The notes under the pieces were generated by a model. The model ran no database searches, had not been told where the DNA came from, and saw only the letters and a list, made by a program, of their open reading frames with translations. Shown here piece by piece: positions 1 through 9,799 of a stretch of 64,000 nucleotides of DNA. Source of the DNA: Flammeovirga agarivorans (GTDB lineage Bacteria > Bacteroidota > Bacteroidia > Cytophagales > Flammeovirgaceae); NCBI RefSeq assembly GCF_012641475.1, contig NZ_JABAIL010000010.1:1-64000 (forward strand), read 5' to 3'. The number at the start of each line of letters is the position of its first letter. The stretch's first letter is position 1. A program made the translations under genes and the position numbers.

Positions 1-2
1 GT

Positions 3-3000
3 AGTTCGTCATTGTTCGCTTCAAAAGATATCAGTTTCTCTGACTTCCAACCTGCTGATGCCGGTACATATGATTTATATGTGACTTCTACGACACATGC
101 AGGACAAGAATACAACTTATACCAAGTCAACCTGACTTATACGTTAGGCGACAGAGATTCCGCTTACATTAAACAAGTCATTGCTGATTTAGGGAAAACG
201 ATTGATAATCCTTCTGATGAATTCAGAAACTGGACTATCGATGGAGTAAGTTATGTAGTAAATGATTATGGTGAAGTTACTTCATTAGACATTAGTGGTA
301 ATGACCTTACTTCTACTCCATCAAGTTTACTAAATCTCACCAACTTAGGCACTTTAGATGTAAGTGATAACCAATTGTATTTTGACGACTTAGATGTTCT
401 AAATGCAATGGGTGTGGCTAGCTTCATTTACAGTGGACAAACAATCGATCCAATCCAAGAGTTAGATGAAACTGTTAAAGGCGGTGAAGGCTATACTTCT
501 TCATTAACTGACGCTCCAACATATTCAGACATATCATACCAATGGGTATTTAATGAATCTGGGTACTCGAATGTACTGGACTTAGATATCGAAACAATGA
601 CAACTGAAGACGTTGGTAACTATCAGTTATTTATCTCATCTACCAACTACGATGGATTAGAGATTAAATTTGCTGATATCGATATCATCTTCTCTAATGG
701 TAATCTAGATTCAACTAAGGTTCATGATTTACTAACTGAATTGGGAATCTCCTTCAACGAAGATGATCCATTCAGAACATGGAATAACGATGGAATTATC
801 ACAGGAATTGATAACAATGGTTATGTAACTGATATCGATTTATATGGTAAAGGTTTAACAGAAGTTCCTTCTACTTTAGCTGCTTTCGACAATTTACAAA
901 ACTTAAATCTTGAGGATAACAATATCTACTTTGATGAATTAGATGTTTTACTAAGTTACAGTGGGGATATCAACTTAACGTATACTGGACAAAGTGTTAC
1001 ACCTTCTGTGATCAATGAAGTAGTAAAACATGGTGACAACTACAATTCATCTATTACTCAAGATTACGTGGATGTCTACTACGATTGGAAAAAAGGTGGT
1101 TCTTCTGTTTACTCTACAAAAGACATCACATTTACTGATTTCCAATCTGCTGATGCTGGAACATATGACCTATATGTCACTTCGATGACACACTCAGGGC
1201 TTGAATTCAACTTATATCAAATCAACCTTACTTACACATTAGGCGATAGAGATTCAGCCTATTTAGAACAAGTAATTACAGATTTAGGTAAAACGATAGA
1301 TAATCCTTCTGATGAATTCAGAAACTGGACAGTCGACGGTGTAAGCTATGTAGTGAACGCTTATGGTGAAGTCACTTCATTGGATATTAGTGGTAACGAC
1401 CTTACTTCTACTCCATCAAGTTTACTGAATCTTACCAATCTTACTACATTAGATGTTAGTGACAACCAGTTGTACTTCGATGATTTAGATATTCTTAGTG
1501 CAATGAGTGTAGCAAGTTTTGTTTATGATGGTCAAAGTATCGATCCTATTCAAGAACTTGATGCTACTGTTAAAGGTGGTGAAGGGTATACATCTTCATT
1601 AACTGATGTACCTACTTACTCGGATATTACTTATCAGTGGGTGTTTAATGAGTCTGGATATTCAAATGTTCTTGATTTGGATATAGAAAGTATGACAAGA
1701 GAAGATGAAGGCAACTACCAATTATTTATCTCGTCATCTAACCACGATGGACTAGAAATTAAATATGCTGACATCGATATTACATTTGCATTAGGAGACC
1801 GAGATTCGACAAAAGTTCATGATTTATTGACTGAACTTGGAGTTTCATTTGAAGAAAATGATCCGTTCAGAGATTGGTTAACAGGCGGTATTATCGATAA
1901 TATTGATGACAATGGTGCCGTAGGTGATATTAACTTAAGTAATCTTACCTTAACTCAAGTTCCTTCATCATTATCAGCATTTGAAGATTTACAGAACTTA
2001 AGCCTTGATGACAACAATATCTACTTTGATGAATTAGATGTATTACTTGGCTTCAGTGGTGACATCAATTTGACTTATGATGGACAAAGTGTTACTCCAA
2101 CTGTGATCAACGAAGTTGTAAAACATGGTGACAACTATAATTCATCAATTACTCAAGATTATGCTGATATCTATTATGATTGGAAAAAAGGCGGTTCTTC
2201 AGTTTACTCTACAAAAGACCTCTCTTTCACAGATTTCCAACCGGCTGATGCTGGTACATATGATTTGTATGTAACATCAACCACTCACTCAGGACTTGAG
2301 TTCAACATATACCAAGTTAACCTTACTTACACATTAGGTGATAGAGATTCTGTTTACCTAGAACAAGTAATTACAGATCTTGGTAAAACTATCGATAACC
2401 CTTCTGATGAGTTCAGAAACTGGACAGTCGACGGTGTAAGCTATGTAGTGAACGCTTATGGTGAAGTCACTTCATTAGATATAAGTGGTAACGATCTAAC
2501 TTCTGTACCTTCAAGTATTTTGAACTTAATGAATCTTGAAACTCTAGATGTTAGTAGCAACCAATTGTACTTCGATGATCTGGATTACCTAGGTACTATG
2601 GGGGTAACGAACTTCTATTATGGTAGTCAATCTATTGATCCAATTCAAGAGTTAGAAGAAATTGTAAAAGGTGGTGAAGGTTATACTTCTTCTTTAACAG
2701 CAGCACCTACCTACTCTGATCTAACATATCAATGGGTATTTAGTGAATCAGTACATTCAAATGTTCTTGATTTAGATATCGAAAGTATGACAAGAGAAGA
2801 CGCAGGTAATTACCAATTATACATCTCTTCTTCCAACTATGATGGTTTAGCAATTATGTTTGCTGACATTAATATTACTTTCGCACTTGGTGATCAAGAC
2901 TCAACAAAAGTCCATGATTTACTCACTGAACTTAGTATCTCATTTGAAGAAAATGATCCTTTCAGAGATTGGAATTCAGATGGTGTAATTGTAGATATTG

Positions 3001-6000
3001 ATGATAATGGTTTAGTATTAGATATTGATTTGTATGAAAAAGGTCTAGAGACTGTACCTACTACATTATCTGCTTTTGAAAACCTTCAATATTTAAGTTT
3101 AGACAACAACCACCTTTACTTTGATGAGTTAGACAAACTAACTGGTTATGAAGGTGCTTATGTTACATATGAGAACCAATCGATAAAATCAACAACAATA
3201 ATCAATGAAACTATTAAGCATGGTGATAGCTATAACTCTGCTATTGTTCAGAACTATAGTGATGTTGATTATGACTGGAGAAAAGGAGAAGGTACACTGT
3301 TTACTTCTAAAGATATCTCAGTATCTGATCTACAACCTGATGATGCCGGTTCATACGATTTGTATGTAACTTCAAGTACTCACCCAAGTCAAGAGTATTA
3401 CTTATATCAAATCAACCTGAATTATACATTAGGTGATAGAGACTCTGTGTACTTAGAAAACTTTATTGCTGATTTAGGTAAAACAATATCCAACTCGTCT
3501 GATGAGTATAGAAATTGGATTGTAGAAGGTGTTACTTTCTCGGTTGATGACTATGGTTATATTACTGCTCTTAATGTAAGCGACAATAACTTGTATGAGA
3601 TTCCAAGTAGTATTGAAAACTTCATGAATATAGCAACTTTAGACGCAAGTAATAACAAGTTATACTTCGATGACCTAGATTATCTTAATGGATTAGGTAT
3701 TGCAAGCTTGAATCATTCAGGACAAACATTCGATACTGTAAATACAACTGAGACGGTTAAACATAGTTATGACTTTACTACTTCTGTTTCTCAAGAATAT
3801 GGAGATGTTTATTACCGTTGGACTAAAGATGATGAGAATATTGTAACTGAAACATCAAAAGATATTTCAATTACTGATATGAGGTTATATAAAGCAGGTG
3901 TTTACGCAGTGTATGTTACTTCTAGCATTCATGGTGATCAAGAATATAAAATTGCAGAATATACCATCAACCATGAATTAGGTGATAGAGATAAGAGCAA
4001 CCTTGCAACATTGATCGATGCTTTAGCAGTTAGTTACGATAACACTCAAGATTTCAGAGATTGGTTAGGTAATGAAACTACATTTGATTCATCTGGATAT
4101 GTTCTTGGCTTAGATTTATCATCATTGGAAATCGAAAGTCTACCAAATGATTTAACTCAATTTATTAGAATTGAAAGTGTTGATCTTAGTGACAACTACT
4201 TCTTCTATGATGATTTAGATATTCTTTATACTGTAGATTACGAGGTGACTTACTCTCCTCAAAACTACGTACAACAAGAAGCGTCTTATGAAGTAATCCA
4301 ATATTCTGCTCTTTCTAATGATGAAATGGCTGTTACGGATTATGAAGGTGAATTAAATTACCAGTGGTATTTTGAGGATGAAGTTTATGGTGAAAGTGGT
4401 ACTTTACTTGAAGTTGAAAACTTTGATTCATCTAAAGAAGGTCAATATCAATTAAAAGTAACATCACCTACATCATGGGATGGTTTAGAAATCCATGTAG
4501 CTAATATTAATCTTCAGTATAAATCATTAATCTCAGAGGCTGATTCGTTAGCATTATTTGAGTTATATACTGAAATCAATGTAGATTTTGATCCTAACGA
4601 AAGAATCGTCAACTGGCCTAGAATGGATTATGAACCATCAACAGGTGCAATTATTGAATTGAACCTACATGAATTAGAAGGATTAACAACACTTCCTTCT
4701 ATTATTGGTCAGTTTACATCACTTAAAACATTAAAATTATATGACAATGAGTTAGTCTCATTACCACAAGAATTGTGGAGTCTAACTTCATTAGATTACT
4801 TAGATTTATCAAATAATAATTTAGGTGATGAAGATATCTCTAGTTTAAATAATTTATCTGCTTTAAGAACTATTTGGTTAAGTGGTAACTCTTTCACTAG
4901 CATTCCGAATATTTCTAGTCTGAATGATTTATTATTCTTTATTGCGGATGATAACAACATAACAGAGATTGATAACGAGTTCACTTCAAATACAAATTTA
5001 CTGCACTTATCACTTGCGGGTAATGGTATTCAGGTGATTGACATGGACTTCTCAGGTATTTCTAACTTGAAGAAAATTGATTTCTCAAGAAATGAAATCA
5101 CAGAATGGAATAACAGTCTACCAACCAACTTAGAAGAATTGATTTTATATAGTAACCTATTAAATGATATCTCTTCTATTCCTTCGAATCTACATATCGA
5201 AATTGCAGACAATTACTTATTCTATAATGATTTGGAAGGTTTAGATTCTTCTTACGTAAGTTACTCTCCACAGAATTATGATATCTATTACGAGAACATC
5301 GCTTTAGTTGAAGGTGGTCAGTACAGCGTAAGTCTTCCAATTGCAACTACATCAGACTTCAGTAATTATATCTTTACTTGGTATAAAGATGGTGTAATCC
5401 AAGAGCAGTTTACTTCTAGTGACCTTGAATTCACTAATATGTCTCAGGGTGATGTGGGTATCTATTCTTGTTTCATTACTCATACTTACTGGGAAGAACT
5501 AAGTATTAAAGTAGCTGAAATAGGTATTGGATTTGACTGTGGTAGTGAATTGAATGTGGAGGTATCTCCTACTACTGAAACTCTTTTCTGTGCTGGTGAT
5601 GATATAGTAGTTACTATTGAAGCCGGTTCTTCTGACACTGATGTTTCTTACTCTTGGTATTTAGGAGACGAGTTACTACCTCTATTAACTTCATCTAACA
5701 TTACTATTCATGAAACAGGTATGTACTCTGTAAGAGTAAGAAATAGCAATGGTTGTGTTGCTTTCTCAGATAGTATTCAGGTGGTTCAAACATCTCCATT
5801 GATTGCTCCAGAGATTATTGCAGTAAATGATTCATTAGCTATTGCCGAAAGTGATTCAACACTTTCTTATTACTGGTACTTAGATGGTGAAATTATGGAA
5901 GAAACATTCACACAGATTTTACCTACTACATTTGGTAGTTATACTGTTGAAGCAGTGAATGAAAGTGGTTGTTCAATCTTCTCAGCAGAATACGTAATTA

Positions 6001-6290
6001 ATAATGATCAGATTACGGATCTTGAAGATGAACTAATCGAAAAAGTACTTCCTTTTAATGTTTATCCTCAACCTGCTAATGAGTATCTGTTTGTACCAAT
6101 TGAAGGTATTGGTCAAGTAGAACAAGTAGTTGCATTTGACCTGACGGGTAATCGTATTGAATTAAGTACTGATATTCTTACAGATAAGATGAAAGTAAAT
6201 ACTTCTAGATTAAATAATGGTGTTTATGTTATTACAATTAGCACCACTGATCATGAAGTCTATCATAAAAAGATTCTAATCAACGAATAA
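3..6290 (+). CDS. giant secreted LRR/Ig-like repeat protein with T9SS sorting domain (5' end outside window)
   Basis: The reading frame is open to the left edge with no start or ribosome binding site, so only the C-terminal part (over 2090 residues) is present. Modules of about 182 residues alternate. Each has a short leucine-rich block (LDISGNDLTSTPSSLLNL type, ending YFDDLDVL) followed by an Ig-like block with a central W and a D-x-G-x-Y signature (DAGTYDLYVTS). A longer run of canonical LRRs occupies about 4600-5220, then a Cys-containing Ig-like domain (GDVGIYSCF) and two PKD/Ig-like domains. The last ~80 residues (FNVYPQPANEYL ... LNNGVYVITI) are a type A T9SS sorting domain, so the protein is exported by T9SS and probably kept on the cell surface. 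Adhesion or polymer binding is plausible, but no enzymatic motif is visible. A strong terminator follows directly. Confidence 0.9.
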   Translation, partial: SSSLFASKDISFSDFQPADAGTYDLYVTSTTHAGQEYNLYQVNLTYTLGDRDSAYIKQVIADLGKTIDNPSDEFRNWTIDGVSYVVNDYGEVTSLDISGNDLTSTPSSLLNLTNLGTLDVSDNQLYFDDLDVLNAMGVASFIYSGQTIDPIQELDETVKGGEGYTSSLTDAPTYSDISYQWVFNESGYSNVLDLDIETMTTEDVGNYQLFISSTNYDGLEIKFADIDIIFSNGNLDSTKVHDLLTELGISFNEDDPFRTWNNDGIITGIDNNGYVTDIDLYGKGLTEVPSTLAAFDNLQNLNLEDNNIYFDELDVLLSYSGDINLTYTGQSVTPSVINEVVKHGDNYNSSITQDYVDVYYDWKKGGSSVYSTKDITFTDFQSADAGTYDLYVTSMTHSGLEFNLYQINLTYTLGDRDSAYLEQVITDLGKTIDNPSDEFRNWTVDGVSYVVNAYGEVTSLDISGNDLTSTPSSLLNLTNLTTLDVSDNQLYFDDLDILSAMSVASFVYDGQSIDPIQELDATVKGGEGYTSSLTDVPTYSDITYQWVFNESGYSNVLDLDIESMTREDEGNYQLFISSSNHDGLEIKYADIDITFALGDRDSTKVHDLLTELGVSFEENDPFRDWLTGGIIDNIDDNGAVGDINLSNLTLTQVPSSLSAFEDLQNLSLDDNNIYFDELDVLLGFSGDINLTYDGQSVTPTVINEVVKHGDNYNSSITQDYADIYYDWKKGGSSVYSTKDLSFTDFQPADAGTYDLYVTSTTHSGLEFNIYQVNLTYTLGDRDSVYLEQVITDLGKTIDNPSDEFRNWTVDGVSYVVNAYGEVTSLDISGNDLTSVPSSILNLMNLETLDVSSNQLYFDDLDYLGTMGVTNFYYGSQSIDPIQELEEIVKGGEGYTSSLTAAPTYSDLTYQWVFSESVHSNVLDLDIESMTREDAGNYQLYISSSNYDGLAIMFADINITFALGDQDSTKVHDLLTELSISFEENDPFRDWNSDGVIVDIDDNGLVLDIDLYEKGLETVPTTLSAFENLQYLSLDNNHLYFDELDKLTGYEGAYVTYENQSIKSTTIINETIKHGDSYNSAIVQNYSDVDYDWRKGEGTLFTSKDISVSDLQPDDAGSYDLYVTSSTHPSQEYYLYQINLNYTLGDRDSVYLENFIADLGKTISNSSDEYRNWIVEGVTFSVDDYGYITALNVSDNNLYEIPSSIENFMNIATLDASNNKLYFDDLDYLNGLGIASLNHSGQTFDTVNTTETVKHSYDFTTSVSQEYGDVYYRWTKDDENIVTETSKDISITDMRLYKAGVYAVYVTSSIHGDQEYKIAEYTINHELGDRDKSNLATLIDALAVSYDNTQDFRDWLGNETTFDSSGYVLGLDLSSLEIESLPNDLTQFIRIESVDLSDNYFFYDDLDILYTVDYEVTYSPQNYVQQEASYEVIQYSALSNDEMAVTDYEGELNYQWYFEDEVYGESGTLLEVENFDSSKEGQYQLKVTSPTSWDGLEIHVANINLQYKSLISEADSLALFELYTEINVDFDPNERIVNWPRMDYEPSTGAIIELNLHELEGLTTLPSIIGQFTSLKTLKLYDNELVSLPQELWSLTSLDYLDLSNNNLGDEDISSLNNLSALRTIWLSGNSFTSIPNISSLNDLLFFIADDNNITEIDNEFTSNTNLLHLSLAGNGIQVIDMDFSGISNLKKIDFSRNEITEWNNSLPTNLEELILYSNLLNDISSIPSNLHIEIADNYLFYNDLEGLDSSYVSYSPQNYDIYYENIALVEGGQYSVSLPIATTSDFSNYIFTWYKDGVIQEQFTSSDLEFTNMSQGDVGIYSCFITHTYWEELSIKVAEIGIGFDCGSELNVEVSPTTETLFCAGDDIVVTIEAGSSDTDVSYSWYLGDELLPLLTSSNITIHETGMYSVRVRNSNGCVAFSDSIQVVQTSPLIAPEIIAVNDSLAIAESDSTLSYYWYLDGEIMEETFTQILPTTFGSYTVEAVNESGCSIFSAEYVINNDQITDLEDELIEKVLPFNVYPQPANEYLFVPIEGIGQVEQVVAFDLTGNRIELSTDILTDKMKVNTSRLNNGVYVITISTTDHEVYHKKILINE
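144..4520 (+). repeat. in-frame tandem super-repeat, period 1095 bp (365 codons)
   Basis: The LGDRDS-type module starts fall at 144, 696, 1239, 1791, 2334, 2886, 3429 and 3978. The spacings are 552, 543, 552, 543, 552, 543 and 549, so two module types (A, 184 codons; B, 181 codons) alternate. The A+B super-unit of 1095 bp is repeated three times without any length change. Some stretches are identical at DNA level between super-units: the roughly 65 bases around 1317-1381 and 2412-2476 match including silent positions, while the equivalent part of the first unit differs. The fourth B module (3978 on) is more diverged, and beyond about 4520 the pattern changes to ordinary LRRs. Confidence 0.9.
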
Positions 6291-6291
6291 C

Positions 6292-6326
6292 AAAAAAGGC
6301 TCAGTTTAAACACTGAGCCTTTTTTA
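6292..6326. terminator. bidirectional intrinsic terminator
   Basis: Perfect 8-bp stem GGCTCAGT / ACTGAGCC (6298-6305 and 6312-6319) with a 6-base loop, flanked by an A-run on the left and a T-run on the right. It can stop the LRR/Ig gene on the plus strand and the convergent small gene on the minus strand. Confidence 0.9.
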
Positions 6327-6327
6327 T

Positions 6328-6474
6328 TTATTTTGAATTTTGAAAAGTAATCGGCTTAACCGCAGAAGACTTTTGTACTGTTATATTAGCATCTTCTCCA
6401 TGCTGCATTGCGTTGAGCATCGAAACTAAACCGATAAGAAAAAGAAGGCCTAATATTTTAAGTAATGTCTTCAT
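6328..6474 (-). CDS. small membrane or secreted peptide, 48 residues
   Basis: An ATG at 6474 on the minus strand opens a 48-codon frame ending in TAA at 6328, immediately before the bidirectional terminator. The product starts MKTLLKILGLLFLIGLVSML, a lysine-led hydrophobic helix typical of a signal peptide or single membrane anchor. A polar tail of about 25 residues follows (NAMQHGEDANITVQKSSAVK and onward). It is convergent with the LRR/Ig gene. I recognise no family. Support is the well-formed N-terminus, the stop placed at a terminator and the otherwise empty gap. No strong ribosome binding site is visible, as is common in Bacteroidota. Confidence 0.5.
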   Translation of the reverse strand: MKTLLKILGLLFLIGLVSMLNAMQHGEDANITVQKSSAVKPITFQNSK

Positions 6475-6723
6475 GCTGAATTTTAGAAAGTTTATTCTTT
6501 ACTGTTAATACATTTATGTACGGGACATTGACATAAAACATTTAAGATTTTAACAAATTATTTAAATACCCCTATTTTATTCTTCATAAAGTACAATTAC
6601 AGTCTTTATAATTTTCATATATTATATAAATGAATAAGACGATAAACATTATTCTTATAGTTTTATTCAACACATCTTATTAAATTGAAGGTTAAAATTT
6701 AGTTCAGCATTAGACTTAGAAAA

Positions 6724-8694
6724 ATGCATAAATATTATTTCAGCACACTGTTATTCCTCATTCTTTCAGTCACGTCATTTGCTCAAAACATCCCATTTGA
6801 TAAAACACATTATCCCAATCAGAAGAAAGAATTACGTAATGCTCTAATGAATATTGACATTGCCGATGCATATCGTCAACAATACCATAAATATGACAGT
6901 GCTTTAAAGTATTATTATCTCGCTAATAATTTTAATGATCGGAATGCTGTATTAAACCAAAAAATTGGGATCACTTTCTCACTATTAGAACAATTAGATA
7001 GTGCTGATATCTATCTATGTACTAGTTTATCATTAGATAAAAATAATTTAAGAAGTATTTTCATTGCTGCTGATATTGCCCATAAAAATCAGAATTGGGA
7101 TAAAGCGATCGAACTATATGAGCGTTATATTAATGAATATGATAATATTGCGTTTCCTACTAAAAAGGAGGTAAACGTACTTTTGCAACAAGCTAAGAAT
7201 GGAAAAGTCGATAATAAAAATGTAGACATTATTAATTTAGAAGAGCTAAACTCTAGATATAATGAACTTAACCCACTCTTACTACCCAATACAAATCAAA
7301 TATTTTTCACTTCAAACCAACCTTCAAAAAATTCTGTATTATCAAAAGTAGATGGATCATACTTTCAAAATATCTTTTATTATAATTACGATAAGAATGA
7401 TTCGGCTACAGTAAAGATTGTTGATAATTCGATTATTAACCCTGAAGGTAACAGTAGTGTAAGTAGTATTTCTAAAAGTGGTAAAACGATGGTTATCTAT
7501 CATGGTTTTAACACAGGCGTTGTCTATTACTCTAGGTTTAAAGATTTTAATGGCGAATCCTTACCCTATAATAAAACGAAAATGCCCAGTCCAATAAACT
7601 CTTACTTTCATCAACAAGGAGAAGGTACATTCACTCCAGATGGTAAAGGGTTTTATTTTTCAGCAAAGCGAGATAAGAAACAGAAGCATTACGACCTTTA
7701 TTATACTACAAGAGAAGGGAAAAAGTGGAAAACACCACAACCACTTTCTACTATTAATTCAACATTTGATGAAATTGCGCCCTATTTTTCAAATAATGGC
7801 GATACATTATTTTTTGCTTCCAACTCAGAAAAGAGTATTGGTGGGTATGATATATTCTATAGTGTATTAAAGAATAACAACTGGTCTTCCCCACAAACAT
7901 TACCAACTCCAATTAATAGCCCATTTGATGAGGTTTTCTATTCAGCCGATACTACAGGAGAAACCGTTTATATTTCATCAAATAGAATTGGTGGTAAAGG
8001 TGGTTATGATATCTATAAAATATCACCCAAAGTGGAAGAAATGGTTTCAGAAGAACTTAATGACGTTTTTGATCATCAACTGATGTATGCTCAATTAACT
8101 ATCATTGATATTGATACCAAAATGCCACTTTCTGGAGTTCAATTACAATTATATAATTCAGAAAATAACAGCTTATTAAGGAATAAAATCTCAGATCAAA
8201 GAGGTATTGTGCAACTTGTTGATCTCCCAAAAAATGTAAGCTTGGGAGGTAATCTCATCAAAAAAGGATACAAATTCTTTTCTAGAAATTTCATCATTAC
8301 TGAAGATTCAGCACTAAGGGTCATTGAACTTGAAAGTATTAAAATGGATCAAAAGGTTGAACTTGAAAATATTTTCTTCGATACAAATTCGAGTGTCATT
8401 AAAGAGAATTCCTTTTCAGAATTAAATGCTTTATTGAACTTCCTGCAACTTAACCCTTCTATCAATATTCAGATCGAAGGTCACACTGATAATACCGGAA
8501 CAGATAATGGTAACATTCAACTCTCAAATGATAGGGCTTCTGCTATCTTAAGGTATCTAGAACAAAATGGTATTCAAGCCAACCGATTAACTTCAAAAGG
8601 CTTTGGAGACAGCATGCCTATTGCTGATAATTCGACCGAAGAAGGGAAAGCACAAAATAGAAGAACAGAATTCAAAATCATTAAAACGAATTGA
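6724..8694 (+). CDS. PorE-like OmpA-family protein (TPR, PD40 propeller, CRD, OmpA)
   Basis: 656 residues. The signal peptide is about 1-20 (ending SVTSFAQ). Helical TPR-like repeats span about 33-150, and PD40/WD40-like propeller blades about 190-430 (GEGTFTPDGKGFYFSAKR, IAPYFSNNGDTLFFAS, GGYDIF repeated). A carboxypeptidase-regulatory-like beta domain covers about 455-515, and a peptidoglycan-binding OmpA domain about 530-656 (IEGHTDNTGTDNGNIQLS, NRRTEF). This order is that of PorE, the T9SS component of Porphyromonas gingivalis that anchors the machinery to peptidoglycan. Equating the two is inference, because paralogues with the same architecture are common in Bacteroidota. The protein is periplasmic or outer-membrane associated. 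The gene lies just downstream of a T9SS cargo gene but is separated by a terminator and the small minus-strand gene. Confidence 0.8.
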   Translation: MHKYYFSTLLFLILSVTSFAQNIPFDKTHYPNQKKELRNALMNIDIADAYRQQYHKYDSALKYYYLANNFNDRNAVLNQKIGITFSLLEQLDSADIYLCTSLSLDKNNLRSIFIAADIAHKNQNWDKAIELYERYINEYDNIAFPTKKEVNVLLQQAKNGKVDNKNVDIINLEELNSRYNELNPLLLPNTNQIFFTSNQPSKNSVLSKVDGSYFQNIFYYNYDKNDSATVKIVDNSIINPEGNSSVSSISKSGKTMVIYHGFNTGVVYYSRFKDFNGESLPYNKTKMPSPINSYFHQQGEGTFTPDGKGFYFSAKRDKKQKHYDLYYTTREGKKWKTPQPLSTINSTFDEIAPYFSNNGDTLFFASNSEKSIGGYDIFYSVLKNNNWSSPQTLPTPINSPFDEVFYSADTTGETVYISSNRIGGKGGYDIYKISPKVEEMVSEELNDVFDHQLMYAQLTIIDIDTKMPLSGVQLQLYNSENNSLLRNKISDQRGIVQLVDLPKNVSLGGNLIKKGYKFFSRNFIITEDSALRVIELESIKMDQKVELENIFFDTNSSVIKENSFSELNALLNFLQLNPSINIQIEGHTDNTGTDNGNIQLSNDRASAILRYLEQNGIQANRLTSKGFGDSMPIADNSTEEGKAQNRRTEFKIIKTN

Positions 8695-8719
8695 TATAAG
8701 AAACTTTATCCTTTTTTGG

Positions 8720-8727
8720 TATCTTCG
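8720..8727 (+). promoter_or_regulatory. possible Bacteroidota -7 promoter element upstream of hldD
   Basis: TATCTTCG is one base off the Bacteroidota -7 consensus TAnnTTTG and lies 58 bases before the hldD ATG. No convincing -33 TTTG is found at the expected distance, so this is a weak call. Confidence 0.3.
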
Positions 8728-8784
8728 CGTTGAAAGCAAAACAATTGTTTTCAATCACATTATAGCAAAATAAAAATATACATC

Positions 8785-9756
8785 ATGATTGTAGTAACAG
8801 GTGCTGCCGGATTTATTGGTAGCTGCATGATTTCTAGATTAAATCAAGATAATTTCAATCATATTATCGCTGTTGATGATTTTTCATTCCCAGAGAAGAA
8901 TAAAAACCTTGAAGATAAAACAATATTAGAAAAAGTTGAAAGAGAAGAATTCTTTGAATGGTTGGATAAAAACCATTTGGAAGTAGAATTTATCTTTCAC
9001 TTAGGTGCAAGAACTAGTACAGCGGAATTTAATAGAGATATCTTAGCTCATTTAAATACTGAGTATACTAAGAAAATGTGGGAAGCAACTATAAAATACG
9101 CTATTCCATTAGTTTATGCATCTTCTGCTGCTACTTACGGTTTAGGTGAACTTGGCTATGAAGATAGTGAAGAGATCATTCCAAACCTTAAGCCTTTGAA
9201 CCCTTATGGCGAATCAAAAAATGATTTTGATATTTGGGCACTACAACAAGAAAGAAAACCAATGTTCTGGGCTGGATTGAAATTTTTCAATGTATATGGT
9301 CCAAACGAATTTCATAAAGAAAGAATGGCTTCTGTTGTTTTCCATGCATTTAATCAAATTGGAAAGACAAATGCAATGAAGTTATTCAAATCTCATAATC
9401 CTGATTATAAGGACGGAGAACAGCAAAGAGATTTCGTTTATGTAAAAGATGTCGTTGAAATGATGATGTTCTTAATGCATGATAGAAAATCTGAGCATTC
9501 AGGTATCTATAATGTTGGAACAGGAGAAGCTCGTACTTTCCTAGATCTAACAAAAGCTACATTTAAAGCTATGGGAATAGAAGAAAATATCTCTTACATT
9601 CCTACACCGGAAGATATCCGCGATAAATACCAATATTTTACTGAAGCCACAATGGAAAAGATTCGTAAAATTGGTTACGATAAGCCATTCACTTCTTTAG
9701 AAGATGGTGTCGAAGATTATGTCAAGAATTATTTAATGTCTACAAAAAGATATTAA
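8785..9756 (+). CDS. hldD: ADP-L-glycero-D-manno-heptose 6-epimerase
   Basis: 323 residues, the usual length for HldD/RfaD. This short-chain dehydrogenase/epimerase converts ADP-D-glycero-D-manno-heptose to the L-glycero form for the lipopolysaccharide inner core. The Rossmann motif GAAGFIGS is at 6-13. The YASSAATYG segment is at 111-119 and the catalytic Y141-x3-K145 is in YGESK. The family stretch KFFNVYGPNEFHKERMASV is present. It is a cytoplasmic, NADP-dependent enzyme. It stands alone, with a hairpin terminator directly after it. No other heptose genes are in the window. Confidence 0.93.
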   Translation: MIVVTGAAGFIGSCMISRLNQDNFNHIIAVDDFSFPEKNKNLEDKTILEKVEREEFFEWLDKNHLEVEFIFHLGARTSTAEFNRDILAHLNTEYTKKMWEATIKYAIPLVYASSAATYGLGELGYEDSEEIIPNLKPLNPYGESKNDFDIWALQQERKPMFWAGLKFFNVYGPNEFHKERMASVVFHAFNQIGKTNAMKLFKSHNPDYKDGEQQRDFVYVKDVVEMMMFLMHDRKSEHSGIYNVGTGEARTFLDLTKATFKAMGIEENISYIPTPEDIRDKYQYFTEATMEKIRKIGYDKPFTSLEDGVEDYVKNYLMSTKRY

Positions 9757-9762
9757 AAGATG

Positions 9763-9799
9763 AAGCCTGGTACTTTAAAGATGAGTACCAGGCTTTTTT
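9763..9799. terminator. bidirectional intrinsic terminator between hldD and GH13 gene
   Basis: Perfect 12-bp stem AAGCCTGGTACT / AGTACCAGGCTT (9763-9774 and 9784-9795) with a 9-base loop and a T-run. It serves hldD on the plus strand and overlaps the last codon of the convergent GH13 gene. Confidence 0.9.

Noticed and set aside
2238-2247. CAACCGGCTG, one base off the operator palindrome
   Set aside because: It lies inside the coding repeat of the LRR/Ig protein (codons for the FQPADAG motif), and the other repeat units do not keep the palindrome, so it is treated as chance.
144-3977. Regularly spaced repeats considered as a CRISPR array or satellite
   Set aside because: The period is 1095 bp, in frame, and encodes protein modules; no short direct repeats with unique spacers are present anywhere in the window.
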